Below are positions 33,451 to 46,003 of a stretch of 64,000 nucleotides of DNA, piece by piece (position 1 is the stretch's first letter; every line of letters begins with the position of its first letter). Position numbers and translations under genes: made by a program. The DNA comes from Acanthococcus lagerstroemiae (lineage: Eukaryota; Arthropoda; Insecta; Hemiptera; Eriococcidae), in the NCBI GenBank assembly GCA_031841125.1, contig CM063108.1, positions 52,536,122-52,600,121 of the forward strand, in the 5' to 3' direction. The notes beneath the pieces were generated by a model. It searched no databases and was not told the origin of the DNA. It saw only the letters and a list, made by a program, of their open reading frames with translations.

Positions 33451-35735
33451 GAACTAAATCACACCCCCTCCAAAGGCGATTTTCTTTTCTGACATTTTCG
33501 GCAGGTACTGGTGATTATTCAGATATTTGGCAATATTATGTAAGCCCCCCCCCCTTGACAACATTTTACAAAATAAAATCCACGTAGCATTTCGTGCAGT
33601 TTTTGGGCGCTTCACTGGGTGAACACTTACATGGAGAGATTGTGAACAACTGAGGTCTAGAGCATTATTCAAATTTATTCTTTTTGATTCTTTACTCGGT
33701 CGACTTCAGCTCACATAATTTATTCGAAATATAGAATTGAATGCGGGAGGCGATAAGAAATTATTGTAAAATTATTACAATTATCATAGCATCTTCTTAT
33801 ATGTATCTATGGATATAACTTGATATTTTCTGGAACTCAGCAGCTGCAGCTCTGCTAGTGCTTCAACTTGAAGCACATAACAAAAAACGAAGTAAACGCA
33901 ACACCCTCGTCTCTCTCTACCCCTTCGGTTGAGGCCTCGGTAAAGACATTAAACCTAAAGAAGTTACTAAGTGCCTCCCCCTTACCTCTAACAAGTCTGC
34001 AAAAGTTTGTGGATTCAAAAGATTTAGAATGATTTGCTCGTAGGTAGACCTACATAAATTTTACGAAATAGTTACAGGTCGGCTGCTTAGTCGGCTGAAA
34101 ACTAAAAGAGATTAGAAACTATCTTTGAGGTCTCGAGTTGAAATTAATAGGCTACTTCGTTTCATGCGGTGACTTTATATGTGGTCTGATGACAATCGTC
34201 TGAGTGGCTTAGAAAGTGTAACTCGTATACCTAATACAAAAACTGTAATGGTAATCTCACTCGACTAAAGGTATTAGAGATGATTTACCTCCGCTGGCTG
34301 ATCTTGAAATTCGTGTAGAAACTGTATACCTAGCTCATCTCTCGAATTAAAATGTGCTCTCTGCTTTTCTTTTCACTTTAAGCTCATCTTAAAATATAAG
34401 TTCTCATGTTATCAATGGACTGCAGACAGGTCAGTGCTAATGAGACTCTTCACTCCTCCGCGGCATCTGTTAGGTAATACATACTTGAAAAAAGTTTCAA
34501 GTTAAAACTTATTATCCATAAAGCTGTAAACCTTTTTTTTTTCTCTTTTTTTTTAAACTTCGTTCTTACCCAGTACATCGTGATTTATCGACTCCGTACG
34601 GAGGACACAGCGTACGTGGGTTTTCTCGTTTCTGTTATAGTAGGTAACAAACACTAAATAACATTGAACGGTACTCTTTTCGACTTCTTTTTCTTCTGTG
34701 CCCGAGGATAAATTGTTTGGTGGTACGTAGTTTCGAAGCATGAGAGTGAAAATACGAATGAAGTTTAATTTCGTTGTATGCCAAAAAAAAGAGCTTCAAA
34801 TTGCTCGGCTCATTTGAACGTATTTTTACATTTCCTTCATTACTTTTTCTCTCCCTTATTCTAGTCTGTATGGGAGATTAATAGGAGGTGGACACGGATA
34901 ATAGACAACACGGATCTGGCGTCTTGGAATGCAATTCGCCCAGCCTTGAGGTGATCAGACAAATTTCAGATAATTTATGCGGTTGATTTGACTGATATCA
35001 GCTACATGGTGACCGAATTATCGGATTGACACGAGACTACACATAATCATGTAATCATTCAGATCTAATGCGCGTGGAGATTGAAAATACCTTCCACCCC
35101 CTCCCCATCTAATATGATTATCTGGGAAAGGGATCACTAATCTTGAAAATTCAAATTATATGTAGAATTTACAGTAAACTGTAAATATAGGGTTTTTTCC
35201 TTGTTAAAAGCCAAAAGTTGAAATTAAAACTTCGTGTCGGAAGAGGGAGGATTATAAAATTGAGTCGATAGCTTTTGATACTCGATAGTCGACCAATAAA
35301 AGTATAAATTAATTGAAAGCTGTAAGGCTAAAGATTTTGTTATTTGATGATTCGAACATTTATATACATATATAAAATACGCTTCAAGAACCCAACTGGA
35401 ATCCACCGAACAATCTTTTTCATTAGCAGTTGATAACCTAATTCTTTACTGTTTACATAATTAACTACTGAAAAGACTAAACGACGATCGACGAGGGCTA
35501 CAAATTTATTCTCTTCCAATTTTTTGTGAAAACAAATATTTCTCAAGAAAAAGATGTAAACGTAGTTCCTGTAGCAAAAACCCAGGCAAATAATAACGAA
35601 GCAATTCACGTGAAGGCCTCCCAGCCGCAGTCATTATGGCAGTTTCAGGTTGTGGTACAGTTGGCACTTTCAAGATTTCAGAATGTGGTACATTTTTCAA
35701 ACGTGTGTTTGGGTAACGCTGGCTCGAAATTCGAC
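33451..35735. other. Gene-free stretch, unrecognised
   Basis: 2.3 kb with no recognisable gene. A C-run at 33545-33554 and poly-T runs near 34531-34555 are simple sequence. Minus-strand frames at 33454-33672 and 35340-35609 have no domain features. Confidence 0.4.
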
Positions 35736-36255
35736 TTTTTCGTCAGGGCCAAATTGCCTTAACTGACAAAATTCAACGAGATGTCAAAATAGGGGTACTT
35801 CAGGTCTTCCATTTTGAAAGTTTAGTCAGATTCTTCATCCGAATTTGTTTTAGATCCCAAATTCGATTTTTTTCTCTTTTAGAAGAGCCCAACTGATTTT
35901 GCTGAAAAATTAAGCAGGTTATCGGAATAAGGATTCCTTGAAATGGTGATTTTGAAAAGTCAGTCAGATTTTCGGGCCCATCCCGGAATTCGGTTTTTCC
36001 CACCTTCAGATGAAGTCTTTTAGATTTGCCGAAAAATTGAACAAAATACCGAGATCAAGGGGTTTTGAGTCACTAATTTCGGAAGTTCAATCAGATTTTC
36101 GATCCAGCTCCGATTTGGGAACCAAATTTGCCTTTTTTCCTCCATCCGATGGGTCCTATTGACTTCGTCGAAAAAAATTAAATTAATTATTGGAACAATA
36201 TTCAACCTGATTTTTGATTCAACTCCGTTTTGGGCCCTGAATGCGACATGTCTCC
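35736..36255. repeat. Diverged ~115-140-bp tandem repeat (about four units)
   Basis: Each unit contains a TCAGATTTTCGATCC-like block (35825, 35963, 36090, 36207), then TTTTTTCTC/CCATCCGATG and a GCCGAAAAATTGAACAAAATA-like block. A related run is at 49000-49215 (GCTGATTTCGAATAT, GGCGAAAAATTGCACGAAAC). Old satellite family; no gene. Confidence 0.6.
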
Positions 36256-37676
36256 CTAGTAAGGTACCCTATTAACATTACTGAGTGAGGAAATGGAAGA
36301 ACTTTTTCTTTTCCTTGAGATTTGTGAAAAATAATCTTTCCTCTTTCTTACTAAGACGAATTTCGTTCCATATTTTGAGGGGAAAACCCGCGTTCGTTTT
36401 CTTGAAAACGAAAAAGAAAATCATCCCTCTTCTTTTGTGAATGAGAAAAACTTCGCTCCCTGCTCTGACGAATACTCAGACAATGACAAAAGTTTTTCAG
36501 TCCCTGAAAACTCACTTGGACTCATTTTGACTGTTAGGACATGGTAGAATTTATTTAAACTGCATCGAGACTTGTTGAGACTCAAAAAAATCTTTACTGC
36601 TCCATTAGAGATGTTCTGATCGAATCTCGGTTTTGACTACTGTGGACAATTCCGCGGTGAACCGATAGGCACGAGACGTGAAGATGCCTGGAAGGTTTGT
36701 TACTGAAAGCAGCCTCGAAAATACACCGAACGGCAATCGAATTGTATTCATCATTATTTCGCGGAAAAATTATTCCACGGAGATAGCTGAAAGTAAGGAA
36801 AAGGACGAATCCCTATTATTCATCCGCGTCTCTCTGTTTTTTCAATAAAAATCTTTCTAAGAAGCTGTAAAATAGCGAATAAAATGAAAATTTACGACGG
36901 TATTTTTTTCAACCCTGTTTTTATATCAGAGAGAGCTCATTACATGAGGGAATCATGGAATGCATTAACGTTAGCGAACCTTTTGTGCGCTGTAGGTGGG
37001 GGAAAAGAGGAGTGAGACGGGAGCGAATTACGGTTGATCGAAGGTAGAATAGAGAACACGGTAGCTGCGGATATCTGAGTACAATAGGGAGGCTAACATG
37101 TTTTTGAGTGACTGAGTTATCGGTTGTACAACGTAACATAATGTATGTACATCGCAAAAGCGTAGGTATAGCATTTGCCTCTGCGACTAGTATTACAAGT
37201 AACCGAAGTCGGCATTTGCGCCCGTTTACAGCAGATTCTCCTTTTTGTCGATAAGCTTTCGGTGCAGCCGATGTGGCTCTGGTAAACAACAATCGAAGGT
37301 GTCTAGCAGGACTCGAAATCGCTCATAATCCTTAATGAAACTTCGAATGGTGGAGAGGGGTGAATAACGAGTGAAGGAAGTCGTGCATCGAGTCGTGAGA
37401 GGTGACGCACACTGGGCGAAACCGTGATTCTAGGCGGCCAAAACCTAACTACACAGTTTTTCAATATTTGATTGGTTCCAAGTCAAAATTTTACATTGAC
37501 TGGTACCTAGAAACAGTTCCTTTCCTTCCAGTGCTCAGTCCTTATATACAGGATGTCCTCTTGCTCCGCTTCACAAGTAACATACAGGGTGTCGCACAAT
37601 GGGAGATTTCAAAATTTGAAGCTGCAAAAATCGGATTCGTGAAACTATTAACAACAATATATCAATTTAGGGGTAT
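36256..37676. other. Gene-free stretch with mariner-end-like words
   Basis: No gene recognised. The minus-strand frame 36921-37292 (123 codons) has no domain. At 37590-37611 there is ACAGGGTGTCGCACAATGGG, close to the outer end seen at 7791, and at 37547 ACAGGATGTCC. They may be relics of mariner-type ends, but no partner or transposase is nearby. Confidence 0.4.
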
Positions 37677-38085
37677 TTTGGCTCGCTGAGTTCATTTTTG
37701 AGCTTATTTTTACCCCATCTAGTAATCTACTCCTTTATTGGGGGATGAAAATTCAAAAATTTTGAAGAAATCGAGTTAGGTGTCCAAATATATGTTTTTA
37801 ACGCGCTGAATTCGTCTTTCAGCTAATATTTACCCTATCTGGTAACCCCTACCCACTTTTAGGGGAGTTGAAAATTCAAAATGTTTGAAAATATCGAATT
37901 GGATATCTAAATGTATGTTTTTTGAGATGCTGAATTCGTTTTAGAGGTTATATTAGCCCATCCGGTACCCTACCACTGTATTGGGGGAAGAATATTCAAA
38001 ATTTGAAGGAATCGAAGTGGGTGTCTGAATATTTTTGTTTTTTGAGACGCTGAATTCGTTTTTGAGCTCATTTTTACCTCACATA
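37677..38085. repeat. 122-bp satellite, left part of array
   Basis: Units are phased on GCTGAATTCG: 37685 (variant), 37805, 37929, 38049. The period is 120-124 bp. Each unit has a TACCCCATCTGGTAACC block, a TTGGGGGATGAAAATTCAAAA block and an ATCGAGTTGGGTGTC block. The array is interrupted at about 38086 and resumes at 38974. Confidence 0.85.
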
Positions 38086-38973
38086 TATGTGGTGACCGAC
38101 GGCGAGGCTCCTAGGGTAACAGGAGGGTTGGTCGGTTACAGGATGAACCATTGTTAGGCCACGACTAGCTCAAGTGGTTTACAGGGTGGATGGATTAGGC
38201 ACTCAGGCTTACGAGATCCAACGTGTTCGTGAGACGGAGTAACCCAGTGTTTGACTGAGTATCAGCTATCGGAATACCTCAAAGTAACGGGTCCTACTCT
38301 GGTCGGATGGCAGACAGGTAGAACGCCGATACGAGATAACTTCGAATTAAAATACCAGCGACTAATAAGACAATGTTATTTATTCGGTAGCTTACGATCT
38401 AGTGAACAGAAAAACGATGATTCTTCGCAGGTAGAGCGGACGGTACGGGTCCTCCGGGATAGTCAGTACGGTGAAGCGACGATGTTAGTTCGGCGGTCCA
38501 CACGTGATCCGGGAAGAGCGAACGGTCACGATTACATGTTATGAAATCGTGAAAACTGCGCGATACCAGGAAAAACTCGCAATCGCGGAAAGTGTACGTT
38601 TCGCGAAATAGTTCACAGAGATCACAAGGAAAAGACTCAAAATTGGTTTAAGACTTAGATTTCTCGTTAGGAAATTTGATGCGGTTCGTGCTTTGGCCGT
38701 CTCCAAGAACCGAGTCCTCGCTGCAGCGTTTTCTTCGATGGTCATTGGTGAGTTTTCCCCCCTCTCTCGTTAGGCCAAGGAAGTCACGGAAGGAAGGAAA
38801 AGTCGATAAAATCAAAAAAGAGCGGGCAGAATAATATTATCGGGATAGGACAGGAAATAACAGGAAAAGACAATCATGTTTGGAGAAATGAGAGAAAGAG
38901 AACTCGTTTTCGTATCAATCGAATGATTCGATATCAACGCCTTGACCATCCGGAAACCGCGTAGCTCAGTTAC
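38086..38973 (+). mobile_element. Probable solo LTR inserted in the satellite
   Basis: About 888 bp of non-satellite DNA interrupts the array. It opens TGTGGTGACCGACGG (38088) and closes GTTACCA. CACATA lies on both sides (38080-38085 and 38974-38979), a likely 6-bp target duplication. The satellite register continues across it. Length, TGT...CA-like ends and single uninterrupted body fit a solo LTR of a Gypsy-type element. The extra TA before TGTGG and the lack of an internal region leave room for other readings. No coding frame in it is recognised. Confidence 0.5.
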
Positions 38974-39341
38974 CACACATAGTAACCTACCCCTTTTATA
39001 GGGGGATGAAAATCCAAAACTTTTGAAGAAATCGAGTTCGATGGTCATCGGTGAGTTTTCCTCCCTCTCTCGTTAGGTCAAGGAAGTCACGGAAGGTAGG
39101 AAAAGTCGATAAAATCAAAAAAGAGCGGGCAGAATAATATTATCGGGATAGGACAGGAAATAACAGGAAAAGATATGTTTGCTGAAATGAGAGAAAGAGA
39201 ATTCGTTTTCGTATCAATCGAATGATTCGATGTCAACGCCTTGGCCATCCGGAAACCGCATTGCTTGGTTACCTCACATAGTAACCTACCCCCTTTATAG
39301 GGGCATGAAAATCCAAAACTTTTGAAGAATTCGAGTTAGGT
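38736..39341 (+). repeat. 303-bp direct tandem duplication
   Basis: Unit 1 is 38736-39038 and unit 2 is 39039-39341, each starting CGATGGTCAT-GGTGAGTTTTCC. Identity is about 95% by eye, with a 4-5-base deletion in unit 2 near 39170. Each unit consists of the last ~238 bp of the probable LTR plus ~65 bp of satellite, so the duplication post-dates the insertion. Confidence 0.85.
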
Positions 39342-39890
39342 GTCCAAATATATGTTTTTTGAGGCTGTGAATTCGTTTTCAGCTTATATTCACCTCATCT
39401 GGTAACCTACCTCCTTTATTGGGGGTTGAAGATTCAACATGTTTGAAAATATCGAATTGGATATCTAAATGTATGTTTTTTGAGACGCTGAATTCGTTTT
39501 TGAGGTTATATTAGCCCATCCGGTAACCTACTCCTGTATTCGGGAAAGAATATTCAAAATCTTTGAAAGAATCGAAGTGATTGTCTAAATATTTTTGTTT
39601 TTTGAGACACTGAATTCGTTTTCGGGCCTATTTTTACCCCATGTGGTAATCTCTGCCCTTTAAAAGGGATAAAAATACAAAAGTTTTGAAGAAGATCGAG
39701 TTGGGTGTCTAGATATATGTTTTTCGACACGCTGAACTCATTTTTGAGCTTATATGCAGGTACCCCATCTGATAACCTAAACCCTATATGAAGGGGGGAG
39801 GGTGAAAATTCAAAATTTCCGAAAAAAATCGAGTTAAATGTCTAAATATAAATTTTTTAACGCGCTGAATTCGTTGTTGAGCCTATTTTT
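39277..39890. repeat. 122-bp satellite, right part of array
   Basis: GCTGAATTCG or variants at 39365, 39487, 39609, 39731 and 39863, so the period is again about 122 bp. The last unit is longer (132 bp). Same unit content as 37677-38085. Confidence 0.85.
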
Positions 39891-40584
39891 GTCCTAAAAC
39901 TGCAAATCGTTCGTCATTATTCCCTCTTTTTCTCTGAATGTCGCAAACGGTCGCAGCCGAATGATGTCAGGATAGTTAGATGGATGTTCAAAGAATAAAA
40001 CTCATTCAATATATTTTCGGATCGACTTAGATCAACGTTTTCCCAGTCCATGAAGTGAAAGTATTTGGTAGAGCAAAATGGACAGTAATGTTGAACTTTA
40101 ATATTTATTTTGAAGTTAGAAACGTGAAATTTCTTTTACATAGAACTCATTCAAATTGAACTGTATTTATTAAGAAATAAAAATAAAAATACAAAAAAAT
40201 TCTACGTCAAATCTGGCTTTGGTATCGTCATTTGAAACTACCATCCATTTCATCATCTTTGAAAACAGTCTACTTAAATTTTAAAATGTTCAAATTGATA
40301 TCCAGCTTTGCATTCTAATATTATTTTTAGGGAGATTAGTTGGGCTGTTTTTAGGTCATCTGACATTGAAGAATAATAATTTCCATCATTTATGTAAATT
40401 TGGCTCGCTTCATTTTATGGAGTTTTGGCCGCCTAAAACCAGCATTTCGCCTAGTGTGTGACGTATTGTTAGTGATTGTTGTACTCAATAGCTTATTCTA
40501 TCCCGAAAATATTTGTTGAAAAATGGCAGGAAAAGGGAAATTCATTAGCATTTTATCGAAAAAGTAATCCTTTTCAAATCAAAA
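39891..40584. other. Gene-free stretch
   Basis: A+T-rich, nothing recognised; leads into a LINE fragment. Confidence 0.4.
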
Positions 40585-41045
40585 ATGAATCTAGAAATCA
40601 AAAACTTATTCTTGAAAACTCATGTTTGGAGTTTAGTCTTGTATGGATGTGAAACTTGGATCATAGGAAATCCAGAGAAGAGAAGGATCGAAGCTTTTGA
40701 GATGTGGTGCTATAGGCGGATACTTAGCATCAAATGGACGGATAAGGTAAGAAATGAGGAAGTACTTAACAGAGTTGGAGGTGAAATGGATATTTGGAAT
40801 CGTCTGGAGAGAAGGAGAGTTCAACTAATAGGGCATAAGTTGAGGCACCCAGAAATAATACATATCACTGCTGCTATAAGGTAGAGTGGAAGGGAAGAAT
40901 TGGGTGGGCCAGCAAAGATTCCAGTATGTTAAGTAGATAATCAAGATGTCAGATGTAAGTGTTATTACGAAATGAAAGAACTCGCACAAGATATGAGGAA
41001 ATGGAGAGCTATATTAAACTGGTCGTGAGAGTGATAGCCTTATCA
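40585..41045 (+). pseudogene. RTE-like LINE ORF2 C-terminal fragment
   Basis: An open frame of 99 codons (40585-40884) reads SLVLYGCETWIIGNPEKRRI, then FEMWCYRRILSIKWTDKVRN and VQLIGHKLRHPEI. This is the region after the reverse transcriptase in RTE-type LINEs (GCETW, MWCYRRIL, GHxLRH). Beyond a stop, GREELGGPAKIPVC-like and KELAQDMRKWRAI-like traces extend to about 41030 in other frames, as expected for the end of ORF2. The 5' part is absent: a typical 5'-truncated LINE insertion. Confidence 0.75.
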
Positions 41046-43500
41046 TCATTTGAAGATATATTTAAAGCGCCAGAATTTATTCCACGCCAGTGTTATCTGG
41101 CGGTTCACGTCTTTCTCCATTCTGTTTTCTAAACTTATCGTTTGGCTCAAGTAAGTAGCTTCCTGTACTTCTTCAATATGTTTTCAGTAATTGCCGTAAA
41201 TGTTCTTTATCATTACAAAGAAAGTTTAGAGCGAAAAATGGCTATTAATGTAGTATATTGTTTCTTTTAATGTTCATATCTTCGCCCCTTCAAATGTTCG
41301 GGCAGGTAAACATATCTACACGTTATCAAGATTAGTTGCTTACTTGCTTGACGGGAGTCACGTACTTGAAACACCCTATATAATGTTGCAAGCGAGTCAA
41401 ATTATGTAGTCTGATTTAAATGAAAAAATTGTCGAGTACGTTTCCCCGTTAAGATGCAAGTTTAAGTTGCTAACGAAAAGCAACGAAAACTCACTTTTAC
41501 TGTGTCTAGTATAGTAACATAAGTCTCGACAATTCAGGTTGTGAAGTCAAAACCGTTTGTTATCTTCAGTATTCTGCCATTCATTCCTATACTCCTAATT
41601 TGAGTTTTTCATCCAGTTTCCACATCATTTTTCGGTGTGGATATGCAGACTTTTCCAACTACTTTGAAAGTAACATCACCCGTACAATCCGCGCCACTAA
41701 AATGCGCCGGAAGATTCAACGAACGGTACCTAGATAGAAACTTCATCCTACACGTACCGTCAGCTTATATTTGTCATTCACGGGCGCAGTGTGAACCCAC
41801 CTTTAAAACTGCTAAATGTCACGGAAATGTCGAGAACTTTACATTGTTTCTTTTTTTGTCTTCTTCTATTTTATTGGATGCTCGTCGTATAAAGTAAAAA
41901 CGTTAAGCCGGCACCTGGCTGCGGGTATTTTAAAACGGTATGCTTCGTTTTTGCCACCCAGCGATATCGCCTCGAAAGTTTACCGCGCACCGTGCACAGC
42001 TTTTCAACTCGCAAAGCTCACACTACGATAGTTTTCCTCTTTTTTTTCTGTTTTGCTTATTTAGACGTGGAAATATGTAGCAAACGCTGGATTCAGCGCC
42101 GCCAAACCGAACTCGACTTATTAAATTTCTAAAAAATAGTAAAAAAAAAAAAAAAAACGCGGAAAAAACCTCCTCTCTAGCAAATACGTAATTTCATTTC
42201 GACATGTCGAGCTCGCTCGGCACACGACGCGGTATTCTGCATCGCTGTACCGCATCCTTTACCCCAGAGTGGCAAAAAATTAAATGGAAATTTTGTTTTT
42301 ACGCGATTTTAAAAGTGGAAGTATAATAATAAGAGATGGTGCCCGATGCCAGCAGCAAACTCGTATAAGCGAGAGAAAAGCAGTCAGCTCTGTGTACCGA
42401 GTTCGAGATGCAAATCGAAGGTTTTATTTTAACGACACGACGGTCGGCGACAATACCGACCTCGAATGATATATATACGAAATGATGGAAAAGTAAATTT
42501 CACGTTTGAGCTTTTATTTGTACGTGAGCCGAGGCGCAGAACGGATAAAAATGTAGTATTTTTCGATTTCCAGATTATCATCGTGCGGATTGAAAGTTCG
42601 AAAAACGAACCCGCGACGAACAGATTATCCGCTCGCGTTTGCTTTCAGTTTAACATAGTAACTTACTGTTATAGCCTACAGACGTGTGGTGGTGTGTATG
42701 TGTACGCGCCTTTTTCGGTGAGAACAGCAAAACGATGTACAGACTAGAATATATATATATTATGCTTTAGCTCGAGATGTTTTTACGAGCTATATACGTA
42801 TAAGAGACATTTTTATACGGCGACGAACTCTCTCGAACTGCACTCGAAAACCTTTCAATATGCTTCTTGAGCCGTCGACTGTACACGAATCATCGAATGG
42901 ATATCAAATTATAAAGACAAAGCCTCGGTTGAATAAATTCTGGAAACCTTAGTCTGGCCTGAAGGAATCGAAGCCGTTTCGAGCGTTGGCCGACTTCGAC
43001 GAGTGCGGTGGGATCTGAAACGAGCATAGAAAATCTGGAAAAAAGTGCAAATGTGGAGTAGCATTTTTATTTTCACTCACTGCTGCGGACTAGATGGAAA
43101 ATTAAGTTGGAATGCGATGTTCGATATAGCGAATTTAGTTTATTTTTAGGTGTAACGAATGCGGGCGATCAATAGCGGGATGGGGATTAGGCAACCGAGA
43201 GCGATAGACCGAGGAGAAAAAAAAAAGAAGTGAAATGACCAAAATTAAAACGGCCGACAGATGCAGTGGAAATAGAAACACCATTATTGCGATTGCGATT
43301 AAACCGTTGAAAAACATTTCTCAGCTATATGCATTGTGTTCAGTACTTAACTTTTTATGTTAGTGTTTGCGTATTTTGAGTTTTTCGGGAAAATGTTGAA
43401 AATAATATGCGTTTACTGTTAAATAGTGAAATGGATGTCTGTCTATTTGTGCCCCTGTAACCGCCCGCCTCACTCTTATACGAAAATCGACATAAAAATA
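41046..43500. other. Gene-free stretch, unrecognised
   Basis: 2.4 kb with no recognisable gene or repeat apart from short A-runs (42139-42157) and ATATAT (42752-42760). Short plus-strand frames at 41637-41897 and 42466-42747 lack any domain. CpG-containing and compositionally balanced, so possibly host sequence. Confidence 0.4.
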
Positions 43501-43509
43501 ACTTGGTCA

Positions 43510-43740
43510 GTTTTTTTTTCCCCTTTTTGTTGGAAAGTGTAGGTGAAGTGTTTAGTTCGGACCACAGCGTTGAAATCAGAAGCGAGTAGTAAAAGCGCGT
43601 GTATTGCTCGATATAGCATAAAAGCAAGTCTTTAGAGTGCCAAATATAAACTATAAAGACGGCGCTGTAACTGAACTGTGACATAACTAAATTATGACCG
43701 AACTGTAACTAAACTATAACTTTACTATAACTATTGCTTA
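43510..43740. repeat. Dispersed repeat, second member (left half)
   Basis: GGACCACAGCGTTGAAATC, then TATTGCTCGATATAGCATAA and TAACTGAACTGTGACATAAC match the order of blocks at 33040-33185 at low identity. The right half of the family is missing here. Confidence 0.45.
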
Positions 43741-43862
43741 ACCCTACGCGCACCTATGGTAAAAAAAATGAGAATTTTTTCTGATGAATAAAGGAATAAA
43801 AAACGTGGCCAGGGACGAAACTTGTTTGCATGGGTGCTAACCACATACCGTAATTAAACTAA

Positions 43863-44041
43863 AGGCCCATTCACACGGTGCGCGAATGTTCGCGAATGTA
43901 GACGAATGCCGAAATACCCCGGACGTTCGGTATTGATGAACATCTGTAGTGACTCGCGATTCGTGAATCATACACACGATTCGTTTACTCGTATATTTGG
44001 CGAATGTAGGCGAATGTAGGCGAACTACATAAACACGGGCT
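43863..44041. repeat. GCGAATGT-rich TIR-like repeat
   Basis: Begins GGCCCATTCACACGGTGCGC and contains GCGAATGT or its complement many times. The right end, GGCGAACTACATAAACACGGGC, is a weak inverse of the left. The end of the block at 50880-51118 (GCATCGTGTGGATGGGGC) is the complement of this left end with few changes, so both belong to one family. No clear target duplication. Confidence 0.45.
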
Positions 44042-44310
44042 CTAGTAGTGTGGTATCAAAGCAGAATTTGATATCGATGGGTCATTCCTCAAAAATGTTG
44101 ATATTTCAGTCTCTAAAGTATAAATACTACTAACAGAATTTTGGGCTGAGGTATTAGTTGGTTCCTTCCCTAGCTCTCGAAGAAAAATTCCACTCAAATT
44201 CAACTGGTAAAAAATTGATCAACTATGGTGAAATGTCCATCGGCCTGCCTGTCCTTCATTATGATCTTTTTTTTTTTTTGTATTATTTGTTTATTTATTA
44301 CTTTTTTATA

Positions 44311-46003
44311 TATATAATAATAATAATAAGGAGAGGGAAGGTTTGGTGTAGCTTCGTTGCTTAAACACCGTCATCCCTCTCCCCTTACATAGCTTAGGGA
44401 ATAAACAATAACTATGTTTGTACAGTTATCACAATTGTATGGCTGTAGTATTCTAGGACTATGTTTGTACTCGTATTATGACAAGTAGTATAGCTGTAGT
44501 TGCCTCTACTGAATTATTTGTCAGTTCTTTTTTTTTCCCCTTTCCCTTTCCCTTTCCCTTATGTTATGTTCGTCTTTCAAAGCTAGTTTTATTTTTCATT
44601 ATTCCAACCGTCAAAGTGTTTAAATCTGTGAGTTCTTTTTTGTTAAGTTCCAAAAGTGAGTTTCCTGAGTTTTCAATTTTGGTGATTAAATTTTGATATT
44701 TGTTGCGTAGAACAGCATGTTTCTCACAGTGAAATAGTGTGTGCCATACATCGTCAATCTCACTTTGGCATTCTTCACAAGTCGCTGATTCTTTGATTTT
44801 GAATTTATTCAGATAGAGTGAGAAGTTGCCATGCCCAGACATTATTTGAGTCATGAAGAAATTAGGGGTGAGGTGTCTTAAATTTATTCGATCTTTGATG
44901 GATGGTAGAAATGCGTAGGTCACGCGTCCCGTTGTGGCTGCATCTTAACTCAGCCGCCACTCCTGAATCGCTCTCTCATTTAGGTCTCTTATGGTCTTTT
45001 TAAGTTCTGGTCCCCTTACTGTTTCCCTTACTTCTTTGATTTTATTTACTAGTTTTATTTTGTTATCAATTGGCATAATAAGGCCTGAAATTGCGTACAC
45101 GGATTGATATGAAATAGTTTTGTAGCCGCTGATTATTCCTTTTATTATTGACCTTTGTGTCCTTCTGAGTCTAGAAATTTGATGTTTTGTTAATTTATTG
45201 TAGTATACTCGTGAACAGTAGCTGATCAAGGGGACAAAAATTGCTTTATAAAGAATCACCCTATTTTTGTAGCAGAAGCCGAATGTATTGCCATATAGTG
45301 CGAGAAAGAGTTTATAGTAATTGACAATTTTATTTATGGTATAATCTAGGTGGCAGCTAAAGTTTAGTTTTTCATCAACTATTATTCCTAAGTATTTCAT
45401 TTTATTGCTTATTTTAAATGCTGTATTGTCTATCTTTACATGATTTTCTGACTTGTTCTTTGTCATGTCTTCTTGAGATAAGAATCGAGTTTGTTTTATT
45501 TGGGTTGAATTTTAGACCAAGTTTACTCAGTTCTTGACTCATTTTTCCGATACTTGAGTTGATTTTAAAATCGTCAACTCCTTTTTCTTTTTTTTTCTTT
45601 TTGTATCAATTCCTGCTATAAGTAAAATATCATCGGCATATGAGATAATTTCGATGTTACCTTCCATATTGATTTTGTGTATATTAGTCATGGCTATGTT
45701 AAAGAGGACTGGACCGAGAACACTACCTTGAGGAACACCTGTTGTGAGATTTCGAGTAACGTGGTCACTGCTACTCTCGTGGTACCAGCCTATGGTTCTG
45801 TTTGTGAGGTAGTCCGCTATAAGGGAGATAAGATTGCTAGGAAAGGAATGCTGAGTCAATATATTTATTAACTCAGAATGTTTAATTTTATCGAATGCTC
45901 CTGAAACGTCAAAGCTGACTAGTAAGACATATCTGTGAGAGTTTCTATATCTGTTAATGATTTCAAAAGCTCTTAAACCATTATTTTCTGTGAATTTTTA
46001 TGC
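44311..46003 (-). mobile_element. R1/LOA-like LINE, 5'-truncated
   Basis: A minus-strand LINE. The coding relic covers 46003-44564, then a 3' UTR runs to a TTATTATTATTATT tail whose complement is at 44315-44330. On the plus strand the 3' UTR has a (CCCTTT)4 tract at 44538-44561. The 5' end, with the whole endonuclease, is missing. Confidence 0.7.
44564..46003 (-). pseudogene. R1/LOA-like LINE ORF2 (RT and C-terminus) pseudogene
   Basis: Reading leftwards from 46003: LLVSFDVSGAFDKIKH is RT motif A, TTGVPQGSVLGPVLFN is motif B, and ISYADDILLIAG (near 45620) is motif C with both catalytic aspartates. A frameshift follows in an A/AAAAG run at about 45580-45600. Then comes 45466-44945 (IKLVNKIKEVRETVR at its end), an in-frame stop at 44943-44945, and 44923-44564 with MTQIMSGHGNFSLYLNKF and CEECQSEIDDVWHTLFHCEK. 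The SGHGxFxxYL plus Cys/His knuckle C-terminus is characteristic of the R1/LOA group. Only one or two frameshifts and one stop disable the 3' half, so this copy is younger than the RTE copies. It would have reverse-transcribed its RNA at a nicked target. Confidence 0.82.

Noticed and set aside
44538..44561. Telomeric repeat
   Set aside because: The unit is CCCTTT, four copies only, not the insect TTAGG; it is in a LINE 3' UTR.
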